Shown piece after piece: positions 25,127 through 31,921 of a DNA stretch of 41,254 nt. This DNA comes from a virus. Positions within the stretch are counted from its first letter, which is position 1, and the number at the start of each line of letters is the position of its first letter. The notes below the pieces were generated by a model. It was not told the DNA's origin, ran no database searches, and saw nothing but the letters and a program-made list of their open reading frames with translations. Location: positions 1 to 41,254 of IMG/VR virus record IMGVR_UViG_3300013006_000002; one strand, written 5' to 3'. Both the position numbers and the translations under genes were made by a program.

Positions 25127-25329
25127 TGAGTGCTACAGATTGGGCTGCGCTTATTGTAGCGGTCATGACAATACTGGGTGGTTTCGCCACCTCAGTACGC
25201 TGGTTAGTAAAGCATTACTTAAGTGAATTAAGACCAAACGGGGGCGGTTCCGTGAAAGACCAAGTTAATCGATTGGAATCCCGAGTTGACCAAATCTATC
25301 TCCTTCTTTGCGAGAAAGACCAACAGTAA
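25126..25329 (+). CDS. Small membrane protein, holin-like (DUF2746-like)
   Basis: The 67-residue protein has one hydrophobic segment (about 6-29, WAALIVAVMTILGGFATSV), then a basic stretch, a Gly linker and a coiled-coil-like tail (VKDQVNRLESRVDQIYLLL). This matches the layout of small DUF2746-type actinophage proteins often placed beside lysins. The GTG start shares a base with the tail gene's stop. Its last 44 bases overlap the start of the secreted proline-rich protein in another frame. Confidence 0.7.
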   Translation: MSATDWAALIVAVMTILGGFATSVRWLVKHYLSELRPNGGGSVKDQVNRLESRVDQIYLLLCEKDQQ

Positions 25330-26728
25330 ACTAGCAGTATTCTTTATCCTTCTGGGGACATCATTTTTCTGGAGTCCATCTGCTAATGCTGGTGCACCAC
25401 AGTTTATGGTTAGAGATGTAACAATTGTCTGTGCTAACCCTGCTGGAGAAACCTACACCGCACGTACTGGGTGGGACGCTGACAACTCTTTCTTTAATGG
25501 TAAGGGTGACATCGCTAGGTTGTTCTGCGAAGGTGGCTTTATTGGTGAATGGACAACTTTCATCTCATCCAGTTATTCTGGACCGCTTAGGTTCTATAAC
25601 GGAGTAAATCCAACTCCCGCTCCAGAGCCATCACCTTCTCCGACAGTTTCAGAATCTCCATCTCCTGAGCCACAACCGTCTCCAAGCGAGAGTGCAACTG
25701 CTTCGTCAAGCCCTTCGCCGTCTCCGTCGCCGTCTCCTGTACCCGATTCAAGTACCGCGACTGCTGAACCCAGCACGTCGCCCAGCCCAGTAGAAACCCC
25801 AACAGTATTAGCAACTCCATCTGACACCTCCACGGTTTTAGATACTTCTACAGCAGTAGTGATACCGAGTGTACCACAGGAGCCTGTAAACGTCCCTGTG
25901 ACCCCTCCAGCGCCTCCTGCGGTGGAACCTACACCTATTCCTGCTCCAGTATCCCCGCCAGTGTTGCAACCCGAGCCAGTGCCAACCCCAATTCCTGCGC
26001 CTCAGCCCGTGCCAGTACCAAGTCCTCAACCAGAACCTGTGGCAATTGCAGACCCTCCTCCAGCCCCTGAACCAGTTCCTCTTCCAAGTCCTGAGCCAGT
26101 CGCTGAGCCAGAGCCAATTGCTGAGCCAGCGCCCGTACCCGTACAGGAACCAATGCCTGTCGAGGAACCTTTACCGCCTTTGCCTTTAGACCCTCCTCCT
26201 GTACCAGTGGAGGAACCAATCGAAGATGTCGCTCCATTACCGCCACTTCCTGAAGAAGAACCACCAGCGGAACTTCCAATAGAGCCTATGCCACCTGTGC
26301 CTCAAGATGAACCTCCTGTTGCTGATAAAAATGCTACGGATGAAGAAAAACAGATTGTAGCACAAGCAATCATCGAACAGGCACAAGGCGAGCCAGTAAC
26401 TGCGCAAGCAATTGCTGATGCAGGTTTGACCTATGCAGATTTACCACCTGAGACACCAGTTGAGGTACGTGAAGATGAAAATGGTAATGAGGTTGTAATT
26501 ACAGCCGAAGTTGCTGCAGCATTGGTAATACTTGCTGACCCAGCAGCCCTCATTGAAGCAATCTTTACTGACCCTGCTCAGGCATTACTTGCTATTGCAA
26601 GCATCGGTGCTGACATGTCAGATGAAGAAAGAACAGAATCAGAAAAAATTATTGTCGCATCAGTTATCGCTGGACAGGCTGCCGTTAGTGCAGCAGGTGC
26701 AGCAGCAGCCTATAGGAGAAAACCATGA
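25286..26728 (+). CDS. Secreted, proline-rich, C-terminally anchored protein
   Basis: The 480-residue protein has basic RKTNSK, a hydrophobic run (16-30) and SANA|GA, a clear signal peptide cleaved near residue 35. Residues 37-106 form a small domain with two Cys. Residues about 109-345 are Pro/Glu/Val/Ser-rich (PEPSPSP, PVPVPSPQPEPV), enough to span a cell wall. Residues 350-455 are acidic and helical. The end is a hydrophobic helix followed by YRRKP, like a membrane stop-transfer tail; no LPxTG motif is present. The only start keeping the signal peptide is TTG at 25286, inside the previous gene. A +1 frameshift fusion with that gene is an alternative. Function unknown. Confidence 0.75.
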   Translation: MTKSISFFARKTNSKLAVFFILLGTSFFWSPSANAGAPQFMVRDVTIVCANPAGETYTARTGWDADNSFFNGKGDIARLFCEGGFIGEWTTFISSSYSGPLRFYNGVNPTPAPEPSPSPTVSESPSPEPQPSPSESATASSSPSPSPSPSPVPDSSTATAEPSTSPSPVETPTVLATPSDTSTVLDTSTAVVIPSVPQEPVNVPVTPPAPPAVEPTPIPAPVSPPVLQPEPVPTPIPAPQPVPVPSPQPEPVAIADPPPAPEPVPLPSPEPVAEPEPIAEPAPVPVQEPMPVEEPLPPLPLDPPPVPVEEPIEDVAPLPPLPEEEPPAELPIEPMPPVPQDEPPVADKNATDEEKQIVAQAIIEQAQGEPVTAQAIADAGLTYADLPPETPVEVREDENGNEVVITAEVAAALVILADPAALIEAIFTDPAQALLAIASIGADMSDEERTESEKIIVASVIAGQAAVSAAGAAAAYRRKP

Positions 26729-26895
26729 AGAAGATAATCAAAGATATGGTTGAACAACTATGGACTTTACTAGGCATGTTTATTGCTTGGGTAGTCCTTG
26801 ATGGTTCAGCAAAGACGGTAGTTGGTTATGCAATTGCAGGCACACTTGTTGCTTGGGCTGTTACCTATCCGTTACGCAATCCGAAGGACGAATAA
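26725..26895 (+). CDS. Two-TM microprotein, possible holin, 56 aa
   Basis: Two hydrophobic segments (about 11-26, LWTLLGMFIAWVVL, and 32-50, VVGYAIAGTLVAWAV) are joined by a short turn, with charged ends. It overlaps the previous gene by ATGA and the next by TAATG. The topology fits a class II-like holin or antiholin. Its place just before the endolysin supports a lysis role. Confidence 0.7.
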   Translation: MKKIIKDMVEQLWTLLGMFIAWVVLDGSAKTVVGYAIAGTLVAWAVTYPLRNPKDE

Positions 26896-27140
26896 TGGTA
26901 AACAGCGTATGGAACATACTTGCTCGGATAATTGCAGTATTTGCAGCATCAGGTCTATCGGTGATAGGTGCGGGTGCGGTTGTGGGAATCTCGACAGCGA
27001 AGGCTGTGGTACTTGCGGGTACTCTGGGAGTTGCAACTGTTGTTGAACGCCTTGCTCGAGGATTCCTCGATGATGGCAAATTAACTATATCGGAAATCAA
27101 TGCAGCCTTTGCGAAGGTTGACAAGAAGGCAGGGGAATAA
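26895..27140 (+). CDS. Small membrane protein, possible holin, 81 aa
   Basis: Residues 8-50 are Ala/Val/Gly-rich and hydrophobic (IIAVFAASGLSVIGAGAVVG, AVVLAGTLGVATVV), followed by an amphipathic charged tail. The start at 26895 (TAATG) is chosen over an in-frame ATG 42 bases upstream that lies inside the previous gene. It ends overlapping the endolysin start. Either this or one of its neighbours is likely the pore-forming holin. Confidence 0.7.
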   Translation: MVNSVWNILARIIAVFAASGLSVIGAGAVVGISTAKAVVLAGTLGVATVVERLARGFLDDGKLTISEINAAFAKVDKKAGE

Positions 27141-27649
27141 TGGGTCAGCGTAATGAATTTATCAAGATAGCCCGAGCAGAAATCGGTGTTGTCGAAGGTC
27201 CAAAGGACAATGAAACTAAGTATGGTGCTTTCACTAAGGCTAACTTCCTGCCTTGGTGTGGCTCTTTCGTGAATTGGTGTGCAAATGAAGTCGGTCTCAA
27301 GATTCCTAACTGCGTTTCAACACTTGCAGGCGCTCAGGCTTTCATCAAGAAAGACCAGTTCGAGAAAGCCGAAGAAGCGACTCCTTTTCCTGGCGATATC
27401 GTATTCTTCGATTTTCCTGGGGATGGGATTGACCGTATCTCACATGTTGGAATCGTGGTTCGAGACAACGGAGACGGAACTGTAACTTGCATCGAAGGCA
27501 ACACAGCCCCAGATAAGAAGGGCGACCAGCGTAATGGTGGTCAAGTATGCCTCAAGAAACGTGCCTACAAGAAAAAGAATGGCGCGGCTTTAAAGAAGTC
27601 TCTACCAGTCTATGTGGTAGGATTTGGCAAGCCTGTATTTAAATCATAA
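27140..27649 (+). CDS. Endolysin, CHAP-type peptidoglycan amidase/peptidase
   Basis: This lysin cuts peptidoglycan peptide bonds at the end of infection. In 169 residues the CHAP/NlpC-P60-like core is visible: Cys40 in LPWCGSFVNWC, His102 in RISHVGIVV, and an acidic or polar third residue at about 119-121 (IEGNT). There is no signal peptide, so it would need a holin to reach the wall. A lysine-rich end (KKRAYKKKNG) may help bind the wall. No separate cell-wall-binding domain is seen. Confidence 0.88.
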   Translation: MGQRNEFIKIARAEIGVVEGPKDNETKYGAFTKANFLPWCGSFVNWCANEVGLKIPNCVSTLAGAQAFIKKDQFEKAEEATPFPGDIVFFDFPGDGIDRISHVGIVVRDNGDGTVTCIEGNTAPDKKGDQRNGGQVCLKKRAYKKKNGAALKKSLPVYVVGFGKPVFKS

Positions 27650-27673
27650 GTACAGATTTACGAAGGAGAACAC

Positions 27674-27868
27674 ATGTTCGATACAGCAAAAATTAAGTCA
27701 ATTGGTCTGTCGTATTTCCGTGCTGCTGCAGCATCTGCAGTTGCGCTCTATACAGCAGGTCAGCATGACCCTAAGACCCTTGCTACAGCGTTCCTCGCTG
27801 GTCTAGTTGGTCCAATCCTAAAGGCGCTTGATACATCAGCACCTGAATTTGGACGTGGCTCTAAGTAA
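27674..27868 (+). CDS. Holin candidate, 64 aa
   Basis: Two moderately hydrophobic helices (about 13-28, YFRAAAASAVALYTAG, and 36-52, TLATAFLAGLVGPIL) with charged ends. A strong AAGGAGAAC site precedes the ATG and a strong terminator follows. Position immediately after the endolysin fits an actinophage holin. It is the fourth small membrane protein of this module, so which forms the hole is undecided. Confidence 0.7.
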   Translation: MFDTAKIKSIGLSYFRAAAASAVALYTAGQHDPKTLATAFLAGLVGPILKALDTSAPEFGRGSK

Positions 27869-27926
27869 GGCGAAAGCCTTTCAGAAACCCCCTGTTTTAG
27901 TAGAAATACTAAGATGGGGGGTTTTT
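27867..27926. terminator. Terminator at the end of the late operon
   Basis: AACCCCC (27886-27892) pairs with GGGGGTT (27917-27923), with an inner TTAGTA/TACTAA stem on a GAAA loop (27897-27912) and TTTTT after it. A small AAGGC-GAAA-GCCTT hairpin (27867-27880) precedes it. Genes converge here; on the opposite strand the element ends in GGGGGTTTCT, so it may work both ways. Confidence 0.9.
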
Positions 27927-27930
27927 CTGT

Positions 27931-28107
27931 TTATCCGCCTGTTGAGTAGAATCCACCAGCGTTAAACTTCACAGGTGGCGCAGTAAAGACACGTTTTAAC
28001 CTATCTCCACAAGTCTCACAGAAGTATTCACCTTCTGGCTCAGTCATTGGGCGAGTTACTAATATCGTCTCGCCATCGCCAGCACACTCGTATTGGTATG
28101 TAGCCAC
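27931..28107 (-). CDS. FmdB-type zinc-ribbon microprotein, 58 aa
   Basis: Starts ATYQYECAGDGET and contains FCETCGDRLKRVFTAP and a glycine/aromatic end (FNAGGFYSTGG), the pattern of FmdB-family putative regulatory zinc ribbons. The first cysteine pair is reduced to a single Cys, so metal binding may need another ligand. GTG start preceded by AGGGG and sharing a base with the stop of the gene upstream. It faces the late operon and shares its terminator. Confidence 0.75.
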   Translation of the reverse strand: MATYQYECAGDGETILVTRPMTEPEGEYFCETCGDRLKRVFTAPPVKFNAGGFYSTGG

Positions 28108-28235
28108 TACAGTTCTACCCCTATATACCAGAACCCTAATTCAATCCCGATGCTGTATCTGCTAATGTTAATTCCTAAAGCAAAGCCTGAGACTCGCCCA
28201 TACTGGAACCATCGGTTCCGAATCTTTTTTTCCAT
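28107..28235 (-). CDS. Microprotein with hydrophobic tail, 42 aa
   Basis: Starts EKKIRNRWFQYGR (basic), then GFALGINISRYSIGIELGFW and ends YIGVEL. I recall similar short GINISRYSIGI-type ORFs in actinophages. No ribosome binding site is visible, but an extended -10 lies exactly six bases before the ATG, suggesting a leaderless mRNA. The stop shares one base with the zinc-ribbon gene start, so the two form a small leftward operon. Confidence 0.7.
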   Translation of the reverse strand: MEKKIRNRWFQYGRVSGFALGINISRYSIGIELGFWYIGVEL

Positions 28236-28241
28236 GGTTGT

Positions 28242-28250
28242 AGTGTATCA
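28242..28250 (-). promoter_or_regulatory. Leaderless leftward promoter
   Basis: On the minus strand the sequence reads TGATACACT-ACAACC-ATG: an extended -10 (TGn then TACACT at 28247-28242) six bases before the start codon at 28235. Transcription would begin at the start codon itself. No clear -35 is seen, as is normal for extended -10 promoters. Confidence 0.55.
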
Positions 28251-28356
28251 TATTCGGGCGGGCAACCGTGGGGCGGAAACTTCAAATGAGGGATGACGGC
28301 AACGTCTGAATCCAACTCCCTGAACCACCATTATTTTCTATGGGGGGTAGGGGGGC

Positions 28357-28394
28357 GTTTCTTAAAATCAGGACTCAGGCAGGTTTTAAGAAAC
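28357..28394. promoter_or_regulatory. 11-bp inverted repeat, likely operator
   Basis: GTTTCTTAAAA (28357-28367) and TTTTAAGAAAC (28384-28394) are perfect inverted arms 16 bases apart. The right arm covers the -35 position of the following promoter. Centre-to-centre distance is 27 bp, so a dimeric regulator could bind. A G-rich tract (28341-28355) lies just upstream. Confidence 0.6.
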
Positions 28395-28410
28395 CCGTAT
28401 CGTAGGGTTG

Positions 28411-28426
28411 TGGTATAGTACTTCCA
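28411..28426 (+). promoter_or_regulatory. Leaderless rightward promoter of the replication module
   Basis: TGGTATAGT-ACTTCC-ATG: an extended -10 (TATAGT, 28414-28419) sits six bases before the start codon at 28426, the same spacing as the divergent promoter at 28242-28250. The mRNA would have no 5' leader. No ribosome binding site is present. Confidence 0.65.
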
Positions 28427-29166
28427 TGAATGAATTACCTAAGCATATTTCCTATTCCTCTTTCAGCACTTGGCAAGAATGTGGCTGGAAGTATTATCTA
28501 ACCAAGGTAGAGGGCGCATCAGAGCCTCATGCCGTATGGTTCACTGGCGGTACTGCCGTCCACAAAGCCACTGAAGTCTATGACCTTGAAGGTGGAACCT
28601 CTGAAGACATTTGGAACAAGGTGTGGTATGACCAAGTAGCCGAAGATGAAGCGCTACACGGTGACATGAACACTTGGCAGTACGCCAAGAAGGAAGACAT
28701 GTCATGGTGGTATGGCGAAGGCATTTGGATGCTGGATAAATGGATTGAGTTCCGCAAGAACTGGTCTGTCTATGAAGATTTTGTTGAAAAGCAATACGAG
28801 ATTGAACTTGATAACACAGTGGTCAAAATGGCAATTGACCGCGTTATGGTCGACTTCGAGGGGAATCGGGTGCTCCTTGATATCAAAACAGGTGCGTCAT
28901 CCCAGAGGCATCCTTTGCAACTAGCAGTTTATGCGTGGGCACTGCAGAAGCAAGGGATTTCTGTTCATCGAGCAGGCTTCTGGGATGCACGTACTGGTCA
29001 TGTGACCCTGTGGAACCTTGAGAACCTACATCCTGAACGCATAGAGGACATCCTCAATACTTTTGATAAGGCTAGGAAAGAGACTATCTTCCTGCCTAAC
29101 TTGTCTAACTGCGGTAGATGTGGTGTAGTATCTGCCTGTAAGTTTGTTAATGGACACGTTTCTTAG
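28426..29166 (+). CDS. Cas4/RecB-like PD-(D/E)XK nuclease with Fe-S cluster
   Basis: This predicted DNA exonuclease for recombination or replication has 246 residues. Motifs: GTAVHKATE (His46), Asp138 in AIDRVMVD, the catalytic LLDIKTG (Asp152, Lys154) and QLAVYAWAL at about 165. Cys19 (WQECGWKYY) plus Cys229, Cys232 and Cys238 (CGRCGVVSAC) match the Fe-S cysteines of Cas4/AddB-type nucleases. There is no CRISPR array here, so the Cas4 similarity means family only. First gene of the replication operon; start chosen from the leaderless promoter. Confidence 0.85.
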   Translation: MNELPKHISYSSFSTWQECGWKYYLTKVEGASEPHAVWFTGGTAVHKATEVYDLEGGTSEDIWNKVWYDQVAEDEALHGDMNTWQYAKKEDMSWWYGEGIWMLDKWIEFRKNWSVYEDFVEKQYEIELDNTVVKMAIDRVMVDFEGNRVLLDIKTGASSQRHPLQLAVYAWALQKQGISVHRAGFWDARTGHVTLWNLENLHPERIEDILNTFDKARKETIFLPNLSNCGRCGVVSACKFVNGHVS

Positions 29167-29263
29167 CAGTATAGTTCCGCTCATCAGGGACATAGATGAT
29201 ATGGTAGATGAAGTGGAAGAACTAGGGTTCAAACATGAACAAGAAAAGGAGAAACACCAATGA
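29150..29263 (+). CDS. Acidic microprotein, 37 aa
   Basis: A short helical, acidic ORF (LIRDIDDMVDEVEELGF) overlaps the nuclease gene by 17 bases and the next gene by ATGA. No clear ribosome binding site, so coding is supported mainly by coupling and composition. Function unknown. Confidence 0.45.
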   Translation: MDTFLSSIVPLIRDIDDMVDEVEELGFKHEQEKEKHQ

Positions 29264-29685
29264 CTGGTAATTTCCAAGTCAGTAGCAAGTTGCCTGACGG
29301 GAGAATCTTTGTAGTCGCACATGAGACTTACGCTGGATTCTGCGAGGCACTCGAATCAGTGGTAGGGGTAGAAGAATCCCAATCACTACTAACAGAGATG
29401 GGTAAGTCACTTTACGGTGCACCGTCTAACTCATCACAGGCAGTAGAGAATATCCGTGCACAGTTTCCTAACACACAGGTAGACCATACTGCACATCCAA
29501 CACAAACTGCTTCAACGGTTGGTCCAACTGGCAAGTCCTGTAAGCATGGTGTAATGTCACAGCGTACAGGTTCAGGGGCTAAGGGACCATGGAAGGCATA
29601 TATGTGCCCTTCACCTAAGGGAACTCCTGACCAGTGCGAACCAGTATGGCTTCGCCGTGGCGATGCAGAATGGAATAGTTTCTAA
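29260..29685 (+). CDS. Zinc-ribbon protein, 141 aa, putative DNA-metabolism factor
   Basis: Residues 1-50 form a beta-alpha start (VSSKLPDGRIFVVAHETYAG). A Ser/Thr/Pro linker follows, then a C-terminal metal-binding-like part with Cys95, His97, Cys117 and Cys126 (SCKHG, YMCPSP, DQCEPVWLRR). Strong AAGGAGA site. The position between a nuclease and a helicase-like ATPase suggests single-stranded DNA binding or recombination help; that is inference. Confidence 0.7.
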   Translation: MTGNFQVSSKLPDGRIFVVAHETYAGFCEALESVVGVEESQSLLTEMGKSLYGAPSNSSQAVENIRAQFPNTQVDHTAHPTQTASTVGPTGKSCKHGVMSQRTGSGAKGPWKAYMCPSPKGTPDQCEPVWLRRGDAEWNSF

Positions 29686-29688
29686 ACA

Positions 29689-30480
29689 ATGAGAACACTT
29701 GCCCGCGCCGTAGGCTCGAAGGACATAGGTGGCGAACCGCTACCAACAGTCTTTTGTACCTTTGATATCAATAAAATCGTATTTCGACGTGCCGAAATTT
29801 CGATGATTGCTGGTACACCTGGTGCTGGTAAGTCTTCCGTTGCTTTAGCCATTGCACTTCGTGCAAAGGTTCCAACATTATACGTGAGTGCTGATACCAA
29901 TGCTCACACTATGGCTATGCGCCTGCTGTCTATGATTACTGGCAAACCTCAAACTGATGCAGAACACTTGCTTGAGTCTGATGTTGCTGGTAGTCGTAAG
30001 ACCATTAACGAGAACTCGGGGCACATCTTTTGGTCATTCGAGTCAAGCCCAACGCTTGATGACCTTGACCAAGAGGTGTCTGCTTTCGAGGAGTTGTGGG
30101 GCTGTTCGCCAACTCTCATTGTTATTGATAACCTTATGGATATCGCTAACGATGGCGGAGAAGAGTTTGCGAATATGCGTTCAACTCTGAAAGAACTCAA
30201 GTACCTCGCAAGAGATACTAACGCTGCTGTTTTAGTACTTCATCATACGAAGGAGTCCTATACAGGTACACCGTGTCAACCACGCTCTGCTCTGCAGGGT
30301 ATGGTTGCACAGTTACCTGCTCTTATCTGTACCGTGGGTACTGATGCCCCTGGCTTTATTGCCATAGCACCAGTGAAGAATCGGTATGGAAAGGCAGACC
30401 CATCAGGCAATACTGCCTATTGGTTGAACTTTAACCCCGAATATATGGATGTCTCTGACATTGCTGAAAGGTTAAAATGA
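29689..30480 (+). CDS. RecA/DnaB-type ATPase (replicative helicase-like)
   Basis: 263 residues with Walker A GTPGAGKSS (42-50), an acidic residue in YVSADT (about 69), Walker B LIVIDN (143-148) and VLVLHHTKE (181-189), the motif order of the RecA/DnaB/RepA (AAA_25) superfamily. It lacks an N-terminal DnaB domain, so it is a core-only ATPase: a helicase, helicase loader or recombinase. Its neighbours are a Cas4-like nuclease, resolvase and primase, which favours a replication helicase role. Confidence 0.82.
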   Translation: MRTLARAVGSKDIGGEPLPTVFCTFDINKIVFRRAEISMIAGTPGAGKSSVALAIALRAKVPTLYVSADTNAHTMAMRLLSMITGKPQTDAEHLLESDVAGSRKTINENSGHIFWSFESSPTLDDLDQEVSAFEELWGCSPTLIVIDNLMDIANDGGEEFANMRSTLKELKYLARDTNAAVLVLHHTKESYTGTPCQPRSALQGMVAQLPALICTVGTDAPGFIAIAPVKNRYGKADPSGNTAYWLNFNPEYMDVSDIAERLK

Positions 30481-30566
30481 GCATCTTTGACCCAATTATT
30501 CCTGACCCTAACTGGGGTCTTCCTACAGTAGATGTAGACCCAGAAGAATGGGAAGACGATGACTAA
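30477..30566 (+). CDS. Very small acidic protein, 29 aa
   Basis: A 29-residue ORF ending EEWEDDD, overlapping the ATPase by ATGA and the next gene by 8 bases. The acidic tip resembles the protein-interaction tails of single-stranded DNA-binding proteins, but the ORF is too short to prove coding. Translational coupling is the main support. Confidence 0.45.
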   Translation: MSIFDPIIPDPNWGLPTVDVDPEEWEDDD

Positions 30567-30762
30567 ACATATAACAGAACTAAAACCAGATTATACAAGG
30601 GCGATGGATGTACGTGGTGAACCTACCAGTGTATGCATCTGTGGGAGTTTCATATGGAACCTGAAAGCATCATTCGATGAGTATGGTTCTATAAGTATGT
30701 ATTTTCTAGATATGGAGTGTGCTGACTGTGGAACACAGGCAACCGCACCAATTGAGGAGTAA
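30559..30762 (+). CDS. Zinc-ribbon microprotein, 67 aa
   Basis: CICG (about residues 26-29) and CADCG (about 54-58) form two C-x-C/C-x2-C pairs separated by beta strands (SFIWNLKASFDEYGSISMYF). It is one of several small zinc-binding-type proteins in this genome. Function unknown. Overlaps the preceding ORF by 8 bases. Confidence 0.7.
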   Translation: MTKHITELKPDYTRAMDVRGEPTSVCICGSFIWNLKASFDEYGSISMYFLDMECADCGTQATAPIEE

Positions 30763-30764
30763 TA

Positions 30765-31199
30765 ATGAAACTGACAACATACGCTTGGATAATGGCTGCT
30801 GTAGTCTTTGCGGGAACTCTACCCCACGCTGTGGGTGCGATGTTCCTAGAAGGACAAATGCGGGCAATCGACGCAACAGCAACATGCAAGAATCTAAGTT
30901 ACGTCTCTCTATCAGAAATGAAGAGACTAGCAAAGCGAGTCGCTAGGCACAAGGTGCTTACGACATACGAGAGCAAGCATGAGTGGAAAGCACTCTTTGC
31001 ATTGTGGGATAAAGAATCTCGCTGGGATTACACAGCAGACAACCCACGCTCAACTGCCTATGGTATCCCTCAACTACTAAACATGGATGAGAAGACTCCT
31101 ATGGTACGTCAGATTGATTTAGGATTGAAATATATCCAACACCGTTACGGAACTCCAACGAAGGCGTTAGCCTTCCATGACCGTCACGGCTGGTACTAA
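30765..31199 (+). CDS. Secreted lytic-transglycosylase-like protein
   Basis: A likely peptidoglycan glycan-strand hydrolase. Residues 1-25 look like a signal peptide or anchor (WIMAAVVFAGTLPHAVGA). The SLT-type core has the catalytic Glu84 in WDKESRWDY, then NPRSTAYGIPQLL and LGLKYIQHRYGTPTKALAFH, the usual motif series. At 144 residues it is a minimal domain. It lies in the replication module, 3 kb from the lysis genes, so early or middle expression and a role other than final lysis (wall remodelling, entry, superinfection exclusion) are possible. Confidence 0.82.
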   Translation: MKLTTYAWIMAAVVFAGTLPHAVGAMFLEGQMRAIDATATCKNLSYVSLSEMKRLAKRVARHKVLTTYESKHEWKALFALWDKESRWDYTADNPRSTAYGIPQLLNMDEKTPMVRQIDLGLKYIQHRYGTPTKALAFHDRHGWY

Positions 31200-31202
31200 G
31201 TA

Positions 31203-31544
31203 ATGGGTGGTCGCGCTGCCAAGGCTAAAGGTGCAGGAGCCGAACGAGATGTAGTAAAATACCTCAAGGAATGGTTTCCATATGTAGACCGTAGACTTGC
31301 TGGCGCGACCCTCGATAAAGGTGATATCTCTGGGATTCCTGGAGTTACCATCGAGATTAAGAACCATGCCAAGATGGATTTGGCTGGCTGGGTAGAAGAG
31401 TTGATAGTCGAGATGACTAACGACAAGGCGTGGACAGGTGTAGTAGTGCACAAGCGAAAGGGACGGGGTAATCCTGGAGATTGGTATGCTACTATGCCTG
31501 TACATGTATGGATTGACTTGCTTAGAAAGGTTCTAGATAAATGA
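31203..31544 (+). CDS. Holliday-junction-resolvase-like nuclease (Hjc type)
   Basis: A 113-residue PD-(D/E)XK fold with the expected residues: Glu14 in GAGAERDVVKYLKE, Asp41 in DKGDISGIPG and Glu51-Ile-Lys53. A Trp-rich C-terminal part (GDWYATMPVHVWIDLL) follows. Such enzymes resolve four-way junctions before packaging. It starts three bases after the previous stop and overlaps the primase gene. Confidence 0.8.
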   Translation: MGGRAAKAKGAGAERDVVKYLKEWFPYVDRRLAGATLDKGDISGIPGVTIEIKNHAKMDLAGWVEELIVEMTNDKAWTGVVVHKRKGRGNPGDWYATMPVHVWIDLLRKVLDK

Positions 31545-31921
31545 AATACGATAAACCTGATATCGCAGTTATCTTAGAATACTATGGGGCTAACGTGCCA
31601 ACTCGACGTGGTTGGTTTGGTATGAAGTGTCCATTCCATAGTGATAGTCACGCATCTGCATCAGCAACGAGAGACGATAACGCTTTCTGTTGCTTCGCCT
31701 GTCAGATGAAGGGTGATGGTTATGCTATAATTATGCAGAAAGAAGGAGTCGAATTCCGTGAAGCAATCAATATCGCAGAGAGAATCTTTAACCAAAGCGG
31801 CAAAGTTTTACCACAGCGCTCTACACGAGGCGGAGGACTATCTCGCAGAGCGGGGAATAACTCTCGAGCAGGCAACACGCGCTCGATTGGGCGTCGTTCT
31901 AGAGCCACTGACGGGGCATGA
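31541..31921 (+). CDS. DNA primase, CHC2 zinc-binding half
   Basis: 126 residues. The zinc site is Cys30-x2-His33 ... Cys51-x2-Cys54 (KCPFHSD, FCCFACQ), followed by GDGYAIIMQKEGVEFREAINI, as in bacterial DnaG N-termini. After about residue 85 the sequence turns into a low-complexity Arg/Gly/Ser tail, read out of frame over the start of the catalytic half. Either the two parts are separate proteins, or a frameshift near 31790-31815 joins them. Confidence 0.82.
   Translation: MKYDKPDIAVILEYYGANVPTRRGWFGMKCPFHSDSHASASATRDDNAFCCFACQMKGDGYAIIMQKEGVEFREAINIAERIFNQSGKVLPQRSTRGGGLSRRAGNNSRAGNTRSIGRRSRATDGA

Noticed and set aside
25594-26279. Minus-strand open frames opposite the proline-rich region
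   Set aside because: Produced by the repeated CCA/GAR codons of the Pro/Glu stalk; composition is low complexity and no signals precede them.
28093-28296. Plus-strand 67-codon open frame
   Set aside because: It lies over the two leftward microgenes, has no ribosome binding site and no sensible composition.
28426-29166. CRISPR-Cas association of the Cas4-like nuclease
   Set aside because: I saw no regular direct repeats with unique spacers anywhere and no other Cas motifs; Cas4/RecB nucleases are common in phage recombination modules.
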